A stretch of 7,501 nucleotides of DNA from Lachnospiraceae bacterium UBA6452 (GCA_002441865.1 DJNY01000142.1:4120-11620); one strand, 5' to 3'. Shown: positions 1-7,424, numbered from the stretch's first letter. The notes: a model not told the origin generated them from the letters alone. Program-made: numbers and translations.

Positions 1-9
1 CCGTCCTTA

Positions 10-1662
10 CTACACTGGAAAACAACTGCCGCCCACAAACTCTCTTACGATGGAATTGTTTGGCAGATGCTCCGTACTGACCCCCAGGAAGTATTCGAGG
101 AATTTCAGCAGTCTCTTTGCCTCATAATATTCCGGTTCCTCTTCCGTGATATTGAACAGAAGCGGTTCCGCAAACTGTTTCAGCACTGCCAGTTCATAGA
201 TCAGCACACTGTTAAAGAAGGCGTCTGCTTTTTCCTGATATGGGAAAATATTTTCTTCTTCTCCCTTTCTGACACTTGGCCACATCTGGATCGTTCTCTT
301 CGCAGATGCGCCTCTGGTACGTGCATCCCTGACCATACGGCGGATCAGTCTGCCATCTGTCGTCGGGATCCGGTTATGTTCATCTATATTCAGGCTGGTA
401 AGAGCACTGATATAGATCTTATACTTACTGCTGTTCGGCAGAGAATACGACATGGCATCATTCAGTCCGTGGATACCCTCCAGTACAAGGATATCATCCT
501 CTCCCAGCTTCTTTACATTACCTCTGTATTCCCGCATACCGGTTTTGAAATTGAAAGTCGGAAGCTCTACCTCCTTGCCTGCCAGCAGATCACTCATGTC
601 CTTATTGAACTGCTCCACATCAATGGCTTCCAGACATTCAAAATTGTAATCACCATTCTCATCACGCGGTGTCTCAGATCTGTTCTTGAAATAATCATCC
701 AGAGCGATCGGATGCGGCACTAAACCAAGTGTGCGGAGCTGAATGGATAACCGGTGTGAAAATGTCGTCTTTCCGCTGGAAGAAGGGCCTGCGATCATCA
801 CAAACTTTACACCATCACGGCTTGCGATATCCTTTGCAATCTCGCCGATCCTGCGCTCCTGCAATGCCTCCTGTACCAGGATCAGATCGTTCAGCTTGCC
901 TTCACAGATCTGGTCATTCAGATCTCCGACCGTATCGATCCCCATCTTTATGCCCCAGTCCGTTGCCTGGGAAAGCGTTGTAAAAAGCTGCTTTCTCGGC
1001 TCAAACGGTGAAACGACTTCCGGATCTTCCTTATCCGGCAGATTTAAGATCATACCACTCTCATACGCCTGCAGGGAAAAATGTGGTACATACCCCGCAT
1101 GTGGCAGCATATAGCCGTAATAATAATCATAATAGCTGCCCATGTTATATACATTGATCGAAGAACTCCGTCTGTAGCGGAACAGCTTCACCTTATCCTC
1201 CATATGCATCTGTACAAACAACGCGATTGCTTCATCCTTTGGCATTGCCTGCTTATGGATCGGCTCTGCCTGTTCCACAAGCTCACGCATACGTGTTTCC
1301 GCCTTTGCCACGATCGACTCTGTCAGGCTTACACCTCTGACACTGATATAATATCCCTTTCCGATTGAAAATTCCACCTTTATCTGATCCGGATGTACCT
1401 CAGGCAGAATGTCATACATGGCACGCATCAGCACCATGGTTGCGGTTCTGACATAAGACTTGTGTCCTGCGTCATCCGCATATGTCAGAAAAGAAATCTC
1501 CGTATCACGCTCCGGTGATTTCAAAAGCTCCCGGATCTTTCCGTTTTCGATCACAAGTGCGATCCTTGCAGCATATTTGCTCTGGAAATCCTTTGCAATC
1601 TCTTCGTACGTTGTTCCTTCTGCGTATTCATATACCTTACCGTCATATTTGATATGCAGCAT
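10..1662 (-). CDS. TGS-domain nucleoside kinase (uridine kinase-like, ThrRS-like N-terminus)
   Basis: A 550-residue protein joining a threonyl-tRNA-synthetase-like front half to a P-loop kinase of the uridine kinase/phosphoribulokinase family. Residues 1-62 look like a TGS domain. Residues 67-200 resemble the second N-terminal (editing-type) domain of ThrRS, with a GKGYYISV segment at 101-108 and a tyrosine-rich stretch at 174-191. The kinase half starts near 285: Walker A GPSSSGKTT at 292-300, DDYF at 322-325, a Walker B-like ILVLEGIHGLN at 391-401, and RDART at 445-449, the position where this family carries lid arginines. By family it should phosphorylate a nucleoside or nucleotide in the cytoplasm, but the substrate is not established and uridine is a guess from homology. 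The start is set by GGGAGGT at 1669-1675, six bases before the ATG. The TAG stop is inside the window, so the gene is complete. It follows the Nif3-family gene after 19 bases. Kinase fold: very sure; exact substrate: unsure. Confidence 0.9.
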   Translation of the reverse strand: MLHIKYDGKVYEYAEGTTYEEIAKDFQSKYAARIALVIENGKIRELLKSPERDTEISFLTYADDAGHKSYVRTATMVLMRAMYDILPEVHPDQIKVEFSIGKGYYISVRGVSLTESIVAKAETRMRELVEQAEPIHKQAMPKDEAIALFVQMHMEDKVKLFRYRRSSSINVYNMGSYYDYYYGYMLPHAGYVPHFSLQAYESGMILNLPDKEDPEVVSPFEPRKQLFTTLSQATDWGIKMGIDTVGDLNDQICEGKLNDLILVQEALQERRIGEIAKDIASRDGVKFVMIAGPSSSGKTTFSHRLSIQLRTLGLVPHPIALDDYFKNRSETPRDENGDYNFECLEAIDVEQFNKDMSDLLAGKEVELPTFNFKTGMREYRGNVKKLGEDDILVLEGIHGLNDAMSYSLPNSSKYKIYISALTSLNIDEHNRIPTTDGRLIRRMVRDARTRGASAKRTIQMWPSVRKGEEENIFPYQEKADAFFNSVLIYELAVLKQFAEPLLFNITEEEPEYYEAKRLLKFLEYFLGVSTEHLPNNSIVREFVGGSCFPV

Positions 1663-1681
1663 TTTGCCACCTCCCGTTGTC

Positions 1682-2464
1682 TTACAGGATGCGGAACGGA
1701 TCCGCTTTCCCCTGTGTTATGATCTCAATACCTTCTGTTTCTCTTTTCAGATATTCCTGCAGATACGGCACAAAAATCTTCTCCAGTCCGTAATGTCCTG
1801 CATCAATGATCGACAGCCCCTGCTCTACCGCATCAATCCCTTCGTGATGATCGATATCTCCGGTGATCAGCACCTCTGCACCTTTCCCGATCGCAGGTTC
1901 GATCATGGATTTACCGGAGCCCGGTGAGATTGCTGCCCTGACAAGCTTCTGGCTGCCCTGCCCGAACACCTTTACCGCCTGCAGATGGAAACGCTCTTTG
2001 ACATAAGCTGCGCATTCATCAACCGTCATCGGATATGGCAGATCCCCCAATCTTCCAAACCCTTCTTTGGCAATATCATCTTCAAAAGTGATATCCAGTA
2101 CCTCTCTGTTTTGCAGCTTCAGTTCATCCGCCGCCGCATCTGCCATTCCCATCACATCAAAATTGGTGTGCATGGCATAATAGCATATATCAGCCTGTAA
2201 AAGCTTTAAGATCCGCCTGCCAATAAAATCCTCACTGTTTACTTTTTTAATACCTTTAAAAATAAGCGGATGGTGTGTCAGGAGCATATCTGCACCGGCG
2301 CTTTCCGCTTCCGCGACCGCCTCTGTCGTTGCATCGACAGCTATGTAGATCTTTTTGATCTCTTTGTCCGTTCTGCCCGCCAAAAGTCCGGGATTATCCC
2401 AGCTTTCCGCATAAGAAAGCGGAGACAGTTCTTCCAGTTTCCGTATCACATCTGCACAGTGCAT
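1682..2464 (-). CDS. Nif3-like dinuclear metal center protein (DUF34)
   Basis: A 260-residue member of the Nif3/DUF34 family, sometimes labelled 'GTP cyclohydrolase 1 type 2 homologue', a name not backed by a settled function. The family forms ring-shaped oligomers with a two-metal site. The expected ligands are visible: H64 and H65 in THHPLIF, D103 in HTNFD, and H224 and E228 in DAGHYGLE. Further family marks are ESWDNPGLL (20-28) and GDIDHH (202-207). The length matches the short form typified by E. coli YbgI. The longer Bacillus YqfO form carries an inserted CutA/PII-like domain between the two halves, and that insert is absent here. The start follows a strong SD, and the N-terminus (MHCADVIRKLEEL) matches the usual family start. 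It lies 18 bases after trmK, a pairing seen widely in Firmicutes. Proposed roles (metal delivery, nucleotide or cofactor chemistry) are unproven. Confidence 0.93.
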   Translation of the reverse strand: MHCADVIRKLEELSPLSYAESWDNPGLLAGRTDKEIKKIYIAVDATTEAVAEAESAGADMLLTHHPLIFKGIKKVNSEDFIGRRILKLLQADICYYAMHTNFDVMGMADAAADELKLQNREVLDITFEDDIAKEGFGRLGDLPYPMTVDECAAYVKERFHLQAVKVFGQGSQKLVRAAISPGSGKSMIEPAIGKGAEVLITGDIDHHEGIDAVEQGLSIIDAGHYGLEKIFVPYLQEYLKRETEGIEIITQGKADPFRIL

Positions 2465-2467
2465 ATG

Positions 2468-2474
2468 ACCTCCC
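2468..2474 (-). promoter_or_regulatory. Ribosome binding site of the Nif3-family gene
   Basis: On the minus strand GGGAGGT is followed by CAT and then the ATG. The match to the Shine-Dalgarno consensus is very strong, but only four bases separate GGAGG from the start codon, which is shorter than usual. It still decides the start, because no other in-frame start lies near and the resulting N-terminus fits the family. Confidence 0.75.
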
Positions 2475-2482
2475 GTTTTACC

Positions 2483-3220
2483 CTATATAAGATCCAGCAT
2501 GGCTGCTGCCAGATCCAGCATCTTCTTTCTGCCGACCGCCTCATCAGAGCTGCTCTGATGCTGCTCTATTGTTTCCAGTATTTTTGCAAATTTCTGTTGT
2601 TCCTTTTGGATATAGCTGACAAGCTGTTCATTTTTCTCTTTCATCAGATAAGGGCCGAATGCATGCATGACCTGTCTTTTTTCCATTGGTAATTTCTCAC
2701 ATGATTCGATAAATGCGATCTGCTCTTTCGCTGCCGTATCTTTTCTGACCGCACGCAGAACCGGATAATACTTTCCCTCTTCCAGCACCATATTCTCTTC
2801 TATGATCAAATATGCCTGCTCATACAGAAAAGTTCTCAGTTCTTCCCACTCCGACTGCGGCTGCAGCACAAGCTCCTTTACCGGAAGCCTGTCCAGCTCT
2901 CCTAAGATCCTGCGCATCAGGCGTCCGCCCATACCCGCCAGGATCACCGTATCGATCCGATCCTCCGGTGTTACCCCGGCAAGACCGTCTGAAAATCTTG
3001 TTTCTATGTACGGCGTAAGCTGTGCCTCTTGGATGTGCTGCTGCGCCCGCGACAAAGGTCCCGGTCTGACATCTGCGGCCAGTACATGATCCGCTTTTTT
3101 TGTCTGCACCAGATAAATGGACACAAAGCCATGATCACAGCCGATATCCGCTATCCGCCTGCCTGTTACCATATCCGCCACCGTCTGAAGACGGTCTGAT
3201 AAACGCACTGCTTCCATCAT
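2483..3220 (-). CDS. trmK: tRNA (adenine(22)-N1)-methyltransferase TrmK
   Basis: A 245-residue Rossmann-fold SAM-dependent methyltransferase of the TrmK (YqfN) family, which makes m1A at position 22 in the D-arm of a subset of bacterial tRNAs. Visible marks: the SAM-binding motif ADIGCDHGFVSIYL at 24-37, the acidic strand end AADVRPGPL at 48-56, SDGL at 77-80, ILAGMGG at 93-99, LQPQSEWEELR at 119-129 and EEGKYYPVL at 147-155. Residues about 193-225 are charged and helical, as expected for the C-terminal coiled coil of the family. The ATG shares one base with the rpoD stop (TAATG), so translation is probably coupled to the sigma factor gene. A second in-frame ATG follows directly, so the protein may start at Met1 or Met2. 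A weak SD-like AAGGAT lies at 3232-3237. Neither SAM-site nor fold residues look damaged. Confidence 0.93.
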   Translation of the reverse strand: MMEAVRLSDRLQTVADMVTGRRIADIGCDHGFVSIYLVQTKKADHVLAADVRPGPLSRAQQHIQEAQLTPYIETRFSDGLAGVTPEDRIDTVILAGMGGRLMRRILGELDRLPVKELVLQPQSEWEELRTFLYEQAYLIIEENMVLEEGKYYPVLRAVRKDTAAKEQIAFIESCEKLPMEKRQVMHAFGPYLMKEKNEQLVSYIQKEQQKFAKILETIEQHQSSSDEAVGRKKMLDLAAAMLDLI

Positions 3221-4329
3221 TAATCCAGATAATCCTTCAGCTTACGGCTTCTGCTCGGATGACGGAGCTTACGCAGTGCTTTTGCTTCGATCTGACGGAT
3301 CCGCTCTCTTGTGACATTGAACTCACGTCCAACCTCTTCCAGTGTTCTGGCACGTCCGTCGTCCAGACCGAAACGAAGCTTGAGTACCTTCTGCTCACGC
3401 TCTGTCAATGTATCAAGCACCTCATTGAGCTGCTCTCTGAGCAGTGTAAACGCTGCTGCATCCGCAGGTACAGGTACATTATCATCCTGGATGAAATCAC
3501 CAAGATGGGAATCTTCCTCTTCACCGATCGGTGTTTCCAGAGAAACCGGTTCCTGGGAGATCTTTAAGATCTCACGCACACGGTCTACCGGCATATTCAT
3601 TTCCTTAGCGATCTCTTCCGGCGTAGGTTCACGTCCAAGCTCCTGTAACAGCTGTCTGCTGACTCTGATCAGTTTATTGATCGTTTCCACCATATGCACA
3701 GGAATACGGATCGTTCTCGCCTGATCGGCAATGGCTCTTGTGATCGCCTGACGGATCCACCATGTTGCGTACGTAGAAAATTTATACCCTTTCCGGTAAT
3801 CGAATTTTTCAACTGCCTTGATCAGACCAAGATTACCTTCCTGGATCAGGTCAAGGAACAGCATACCACGTCCCACATAACGCTTTGCGATGCTGACAAC
3901 CAGGCGGAGGTTAGCCTCTGCTAATTTCTTCTTTGCCTCTTCATCGCCTTCTTCCATCTTCTTGGCAAGTTCGATCTCTTCCTCTGCACTCAGAAGCGGT
4001 ACCTTACCGATCTCTTTCAGATACATACGGACAGGATCCTCAATGCTGACACCATCCGGAACAGAAAGGTCGATATTCTCTACATCTACCTCATCATCCT
4101 CTGCCAGCAGCATTTCTTCATCCGGTTCATCATCATCGGTAATGCGCAGCACATCTACTCCGTTGTGCTCCAGATATTCCACGATCTTGTCAAGCTGATC
4201 ATCCTCTAAGGAAAGCTCAGCAAAAGAATCCACTACCTGCTGATAATCCAGAACATTTTTCTTTTTCTTGGCAAGTGCCAAAACCTCTTTCAGTTTTTCA
4301 TCCAGTCTTGCCTGTGTGTTTTCGTCCAT
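3220..4329 (-). CDS. rpoD: RNA polymerase primary sigma factor (sigma-70/SigA)
   Basis: A 369-residue vegetative sigma factor, close in length to Bacillus SigA (about 370), and lacking the large non-conserved insert of E. coli sigma-70. Regions in order: region 1.1 at roughly 1-88, ending in an acidic run rich in D and E (65-88); region 1.2 from about 96 ([11 protein letters not shown] 98-108); region 2 at about 136-206, with the -10 recognition helix [13 protein letters not shown] at 187-199; region 3 at about 215-290; region 4 at about 305-360, with the -35 helix-turn-helix [20 protein letters not shown] at 329-348. It directs core RNA polymerase to housekeeping promoters. Three ATGs sit close together at the start; only the last is in frame, and GGAAGG (4341-4346) lies 11 bases upstream of it. 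It follows dnaG after 38 bases, the classic dnaG-rpoD pair, and overlaps trmK by one base. Confidence 0.98.
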   Translation of the reverse strand: MDENTQARLDEKLKEVLALAKKKKNVLDYQQVVDSFAELSLEDDQLDKIVEYLEHNGVDVLRITDDDEPDEEMLLAEDDEVDVENIDLSVPDGVSIEDPVRMYLKEIGKVPLLSAEEEIELAKKMEEGDEEAKKKLAEANLRLVVSIAKRYVGRGMLFLDLIQEGNLGLIKAVEKFDYRKGYKFSTYATWWIRQAITRAIADQARTIRIPVHMVETINKLIRVSRQLLQELGREPTPEEIAKEMNMPVDRVREILKISQEPVSLETPIGEEEDSHLGDFIQDDNVPVPADAAAFTLLREQLNEVLDTLTEREQKVLKLRFGLDDGRARTLEEVGREFNVTRERIRQIEAKALRKLRHPSRSRKLKDYLD

Positions 4330-4367
4330 CTTTTTTCCATCCTTCCATTTATGTATCTATTTTAACC

Positions 4368-6161
4368 TTAATCAAAAGAAATATGCGTTTTTTCGAGCTC
4401 GTCCAGCTCCTGTCTGCCCGAAATAACACGGGAAAGTGCTTCCATATCGGAACCCGATGCTTTCAGATCGTGTTCGTAGGCATTCCGTTTTACCTTGACA
4501 ACAATATCATGGAATGCTTTTTCTCTTTCCTGCAGCTGTGACTGCGACTCCGTATCCTGCTGCATATAGGGCAGCTTCGTATTAAACAAAGATGCCGCCT
4601 CACGCTGTTCCTCTTCCTGCGAGAACCGGCTGATGATCGCCGCCGGATTCGGTTTTCCCTCTTCCAGTTTCGGGAACAGTTCCAGGGCAACCTGCCTGTA
4701 CAATTCGTTTGTAAAGGAAAGCGGCGTGATATATTTTTTGATCTTTTTATACAGATGCGGTTCTTCCACCAGCCATGTCAGAAGCAGCTTCTGTACATTT
4801 TCCTGCTGTTCCTTGGGCGTATTCTTCTGCTGCACCGGCTGTTTCGGCCGTATGACCTCAGCCGCCATGCCCATTTTTGCCGCATATCCCGTTACAAGCT
4901 TTTTCAGGCTTTCCATGCTGATATTATACTTCTCTGCCACAGCTTCCGTGTAGTTTTCTCTTTCCACTTCCTCGGAAAAGCCGCACAGCTTCTTTGCGAT
5001 CTCATTGTAAAATTTCGTCTTTGCTTCCGGATCGGAAAGATCGTACTGCTTCTGCATCATCCGCAGCTCGAAGAAAAAGGTGTTTTCCGCCTGCGATAGA
5101 CGCTTTGCAAATTCTTCCCGCCCCAGATTTTTCATAAACTCATCCGGATCCTTATACGGCTCCAGATTCAGCACCTTACCGGTCAGACCTGCCTCCTTTA
5201 AGATACCGATCGCACGCAGTGCCGCTTTCACACCCGCTCCGTCACTGTCATATGACAAAATGACGTTTTCCGTATATCGCCTGAGCAGATTTGCCTGTCC
5301 ACTTGTAAACGCCGTTCCCAGCGAAGCTACCGCCTGTGTAAAGCCTGCCTGATGCATGGCTATGACATCCATATAGCCTTCACACAGAATGATATTATCC
5401 TGTCTTGCCGTTCTGGCAAAATTCAGGCCGTACAGATTCCGGCTCTTGTCAAATACCGGTGTCTCCGGTGAGTTTAAATACTTGGGCTCTCCTTCTCCCA
5501 TCACACGGCCGCCAAAGCCGATCACACGATGGTTGACATCCTGGATTGGAAACATCACCCGGTTCCAGAATTTATCACTCATGCCATATTTTTCATTGAA
5601 TACCGCAACACCCGACTCCCGGATCAGTTCATCCGGATAGCCCTTATGGCGCAGATACTGACAAAGATCATTGCTTGTCTTATTGGAATAGCCCAGACCG
5701 AACCGGTTCATCGTCTCATCGCTGAGCTGCCTGCCTTTCAGATAATCCAGGCCCACACGCCCCTGTGGTGCCCGCAGCTGATAATAAAAGTAAGTCGCAG
5801 CTTCCTTGTTGATCTGCAGAAGTGTCTTCCTGCGATTTTCCTTTTCTCTTGCCTCTTTGGAATCCTCTATCTCAGGCAGTGCAATCCCTGCCCGGTCTGC
5901 CAGCAGCTTGATCGCTTCCGCAAAGGTGTAATTCTCGTAATTCATGATAAAGGTAAATACATTACCGCCTGCTCCGCAGCCGAAGCAGTAATACATCTGT
6001 TTCCCGGGATTGACGGAAAAGGAAGCGGACTTCTCATTGTGAAACGGGCACAGTCCGAAATAATTGCCGCCCTTTTTCTTCAGATTCACATAGCCCGAGA
6101 TAATATCTACAATATCATTTCGTTGTCTGACTTCTTCTACCAGTTCATCAGAATAATACAT
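4368..6161 (-). CDS. dnaG: DNA primase DnaG
   Basis: A 597-residue bacterial primase that makes the RNA primers for Okazaki fragments and leading-strand starts, working with the replicative helicase. The N-terminal zinc-binding domain shows C38-x2-H41 and C59-x2-C62 (the CPFH and CFGC motifs). The RNA polymerase domain spans about 110-370, with RVMFPI (201-206), IGFGGR (214-219) and PKYLNSPET (226-234). Its Toprim metal site comprises E261 in EGYMD (261-265), D305 and D307 in SYDSDGAG (303-310), and KDPDE at 337-341. From about 440 onward the sequence is poorly conserved and helical, fitting the helicase-binding domain; 440-455 is a Q/K-rich linker. The gene begins 12 bases after dgt. Its SD is GGTGAT (6165-6170), which pairs with the inner half of the anti-SD (the GGTGAT part of GGAGGTGAT) rather than with a GGAGG core, so translation may rely partly on coupling to dgt. 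It appears intact. Confidence 0.98.
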   Translation of the reverse strand: MYYSDELVEEVRQRNDIVDIISGYVNLKKKGGNYFGLCPFHNEKSASFSVNPGKQMYYCFGCGAGGNVFTFIMNYENYTFAEAIKLLADRAGIALPEIEDSKEAREKENRRKTLLQINKEAATYFYYQLRAPQGRVGLDYLKGRQLSDETMNRFGLGYSNKTSNDLCQYLRHKGYPDELIRESGVAVFNEKYGMSDKFWNRVMFPIQDVNHRVIGFGGRVMGEGEPKYLNSPETPVFDKSRNLYGLNFARTARQDNIILCEGYMDVIAMHQAGFTQAVASLGTAFTSGQANLLRRYTENVILSYDSDGAGVKAALRAIGILKEAGLTGKVLNLEPYKDPDEFMKNLGREEFAKRLSQAENTFFFELRMMQKQYDLSDPEAKTKFYNEIAKKLCGFSEEVERENYTEAVAEKYNISMESLKKLVTGYAAKMGMAAEVIRPKQPVQQKNTPKEQQENVQKLLLTWLVEEPHLYKKIKKYITPLSFTNELYRQVALELFPKLEEGKPNPAAIISRFSQEEEQREAASLFNTKLPYMQQDTESQSQLQEREKAFHDIVVKVKRNAYEHDLKASGSDMEALSRVISGRQELDELEKTHISFD

Positions 6162-6173
6162 TTTATCACCAAC

Positions 6174-7181
6174 TTAACCATGCCACGTTTTCGGAATATA
6201 GATCTCTTCATATTTTGCGATCGCAAAACGGTCTGTCATGGCTCCTACATAATCACAAACGATCTGTTCCTTCGGGGTTCCGTCGCGGTCCATTAAATTC
6301 AGCATATCCCGCGGGATCAGATCCATATTTTTCAAATAATACTCATACAGGGTAATGATGAGATTTTCTGCCTTGCTCTCTTCGCTTTTGGCCACCGGAT
6401 TCTGGTAAACATTTTCAAACATGAAAGCACGCAGCTCTTTCATCGCATTTGCTACCGGTTCCGACATGATAATATCATCCTTGCCCGCGCTGTTTGTCAC
6501 GATATCATGGATGAAGTGATCGAGACGCTCTCCGAGCGTATAACCGATCACATCGCCGATGCTCTTTGGCACATCCGCATCCGTCAGGATCCCTGCGCGG
6601 ATCGCATCGTCCATATCATGATGGATATACGCGATCTTATCCGACATCCGGACGATCTTGCCCTCCAATGTCGATGGCATGCAGCTCGTCTGGTGATTGC
6701 GGATCCCATCACGCACCTCATATGTCAGGTTCAATCCCTGTCCGTTCTTTTCCAGCACTTCTACGGTACGAACGCTCTGCTCACTATGTACAAACCCCAG
6801 CGGACAGACGCTGTTCAGTGCTCTCTCCCCTGCATGACCGAATGGCGTATGCCCCAGATCATGCCCAAGTGCGATCGCCTCTACCAGATCTTCATTCAGC
6901 CGAAGTGCTTTTGCGATCGTTCGTGCATTCTGGGAAACCTCCAGCGTATGCGTCATACGTGTCCGGTAATGATCTCCTTCCGGTGTCAGGAATACCTGCG
7001 TCTTATCTTTCAGACGCCTGAATGACTTGGAATGCAGAATCCTGTCTCTGTCCCTTTGAAAAACAGGACGGATATCACACTGCTTTTCCTCCCGGTCCCT
7101 GCCTTTTGAATTTTTACTCAGGCAGGCATACGGACTCAGATTAGTACATTCCATTTGTTCCAGATTTTCTCTGATCGTCAT
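6174..7181 (-). CDS. dgt: Deoxyguanosinetriphosphate triphosphohydrolase-like HD protein
   Basis: A 335-residue HD-domain enzyme of the dGTPase family, in the shorter 'type 2' size class common in Firmicutes. Family members cleave dNTPs to the deoxynucleoside and triphosphate, and many are activated by another dNTP. The metal-binding H...HD...D set is complete: H78 in MTHTLEV, H107-D108 in GHDLGHTPFGH, and D181 in MSDKIAYI. The N-terminal RDRDRILHSKSFRRL (43-57) and the C-terminal DYVGAMTDRFA (310-320) are also typical. It is the first gene after the tRNA terminator, so it probably opens the operon, and it lies 12 bases ahead of dnaG. The ATG is chosen because GGAGG at 7194-7198 lies 12 bases upstream, rather far, and because the next Met (residue 10) would lack an SD. 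Strict dGTP specificity cannot be read from the sequence; nearby HD hydrolases act on other dNTPs. Confidence 0.95.
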   Translation of the reverse strand: MTIRENLEQMECTNLSPYACLSKNSKGRDREEKQCDIRPVFQRDRDRILHSKSFRRLKDKTQVFLTPEGDHYRTRMTHTLEVSQNARTIAKALRLNEDLVEAIALGHDLGHTPFGHAGERALNSVCPLGFVHSEQSVRTVEVLEKNGQGLNLTYEVRDGIRNHQTSCMPSTLEGKIVRMSDKIAYIHHDMDDAIRAGILTDADVPKSIGDVIGYTLGERLDHFIHDIVTNSAGKDDIIMSEPVANAMKELRAFMFENVYQNPVAKSEESKAENLIITLYEYYLKNMDLIPRDMLNLMDRDGTPKEQIVCDYVGAMTDRFAIAKYEEIYIPKTWHG

Positions 7182-7193
7182 ATAGATTCTCTT

Positions 7194-7198
7194 CCTCC
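7194..7198 (-). promoter_or_regulatory. Ribosome binding site of dgt
   Basis: Minus-strand GGAGG followed by AAGAG, with 12 bases between the GGAGG core and the ATG of dgt. The spacing is at the long end of the workable range, though the adjoining GGAAGA could pair closer in. It is the only SD-like site near the start of the operon. Confidence 0.6.
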
Positions 7199-7350
7199 AA
7201 AGACACTTGACTGCTCCCTATTTATATTTTTCTGCACATTTCGCGGGATTCCTTTTTTCTTATGCGAATTTTGTGATTTCCTTTTCTTCTTCGCGCAGAT
7301 ATGTATCCTTGCAGCGTATAATTTCCCGCTCCGCGAGGTGCACATCTATC

Positions 7351-7387
7351 GCTGTATAGGGAATGCCAAAGGAATTTCCGATACAGC
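7351..7387. repeat. Imperfect inverted repeat in the dgt leader
   Basis: The plus-strand arms GCTGTAT (7351-7357) and ATACAGC (7381-7387) are exact reverse complements. Inside them GGAA (7360-7363) can pair with TTCC (7376-7379), giving a hairpin of 7 plus 4 base pairs with a small internal loop and a 12-base loop. It begins just downstream of the terminator T-run in the transcription direction and has no T-run of its own on either strand, so it is not a simple terminator. It could be an operator, a leader RNA structure or chance. Confidence 0.4.
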
Positions 7388-7389
7388 AA

Positions 7390-7418
7390 GAAAAAACCTC
7401 AGCAGAATCTGCTGAGGT
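7390..7418 (-). terminator. Rho-independent terminator of the tRNA-Leu transcript
   Basis: A perfect 11-base inverted repeat centred on 7407 (arms 7396-7406 and 7408-7418, ACCTCAGCAGA on the outer side) is followed on the minus strand by a run of six Ts (7391-7396, the first also closing the stem). The real loop is probably three to five bases. It starts seven bases past the tRNA 3' end, so it ends the tRNA transcript and separates it from dgt. The opposite strand has no T-run after the hairpin, so it works in one direction only. Confidence 0.92.
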
Positions 7419-7424
7419 CTGGTA

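Larger units (their letters stand above)
7182..7389 (-). promoter_or_regulatory. Non-coding leader and presumed promoter region of the dgt operon
   Basis: About 200 bases lie between the tRNA terminator and dgt with no convincing gene. The operon promoter should be here, because the upstream transcript ends at the terminator. The best -10-like hexamer near the gene is TATAAA on the minus strand (7221-7226), about 40 bases before the ATG, with an A-rich stretch on the minus strand at 7251-7260 upstream of it. No TTGACA-like -35 lies at 15 to 18 bases from it and there is no extended -10 TG. Another TATACA (7353-7358) sits inside an inverted repeat and also lacks a -35. The promoter position is therefore inferred from context, not clearly seen. 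Confidence 0.35.

Noticed and set aside
67..723. A 218-codon open frame on the plus strand under the kinase gene
   Set aside because: It lies wholly opposite a gene with strong kinase motifs. Its translation shows no recognisable family motifs and has the low-complexity look of an antisense shadow, and I saw no convincing SD.
5529..6296. A 255-codon open frame on the plus strand opposite dnaG and the end of dgt
   Set aside because: It is antisense to the conserved primase core, crosses a gene boundary, and has no recognisable motif. Long antisense frames are common opposite GC-balanced genes and this is best read as one.
3220..7181. dgt as part of a phage-defence system that depletes dNTPs
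   Set aside because: Defence dGTPases exist, but this one sits in a conserved housekeeping operon with dnaG and rpoD, has no mobile-element or defence neighbours, and is of the ordinary type 2 size.
7240..7268. TTCGC...GCGAA inverted arms in the leader
   Set aside because: Only five pairs separated by 19 bases with a mismatch directly outside; expected by chance in a region of this length.
7351..7387. The leader inverted repeat as a second terminator or a T-box/riboswitch
   Set aside because: No T-run follows it on either strand, no T-box sequence or specifier hairpin is visible, and the region is too short for a T-box leader; none of the riboswitch cores I know can be recognised.
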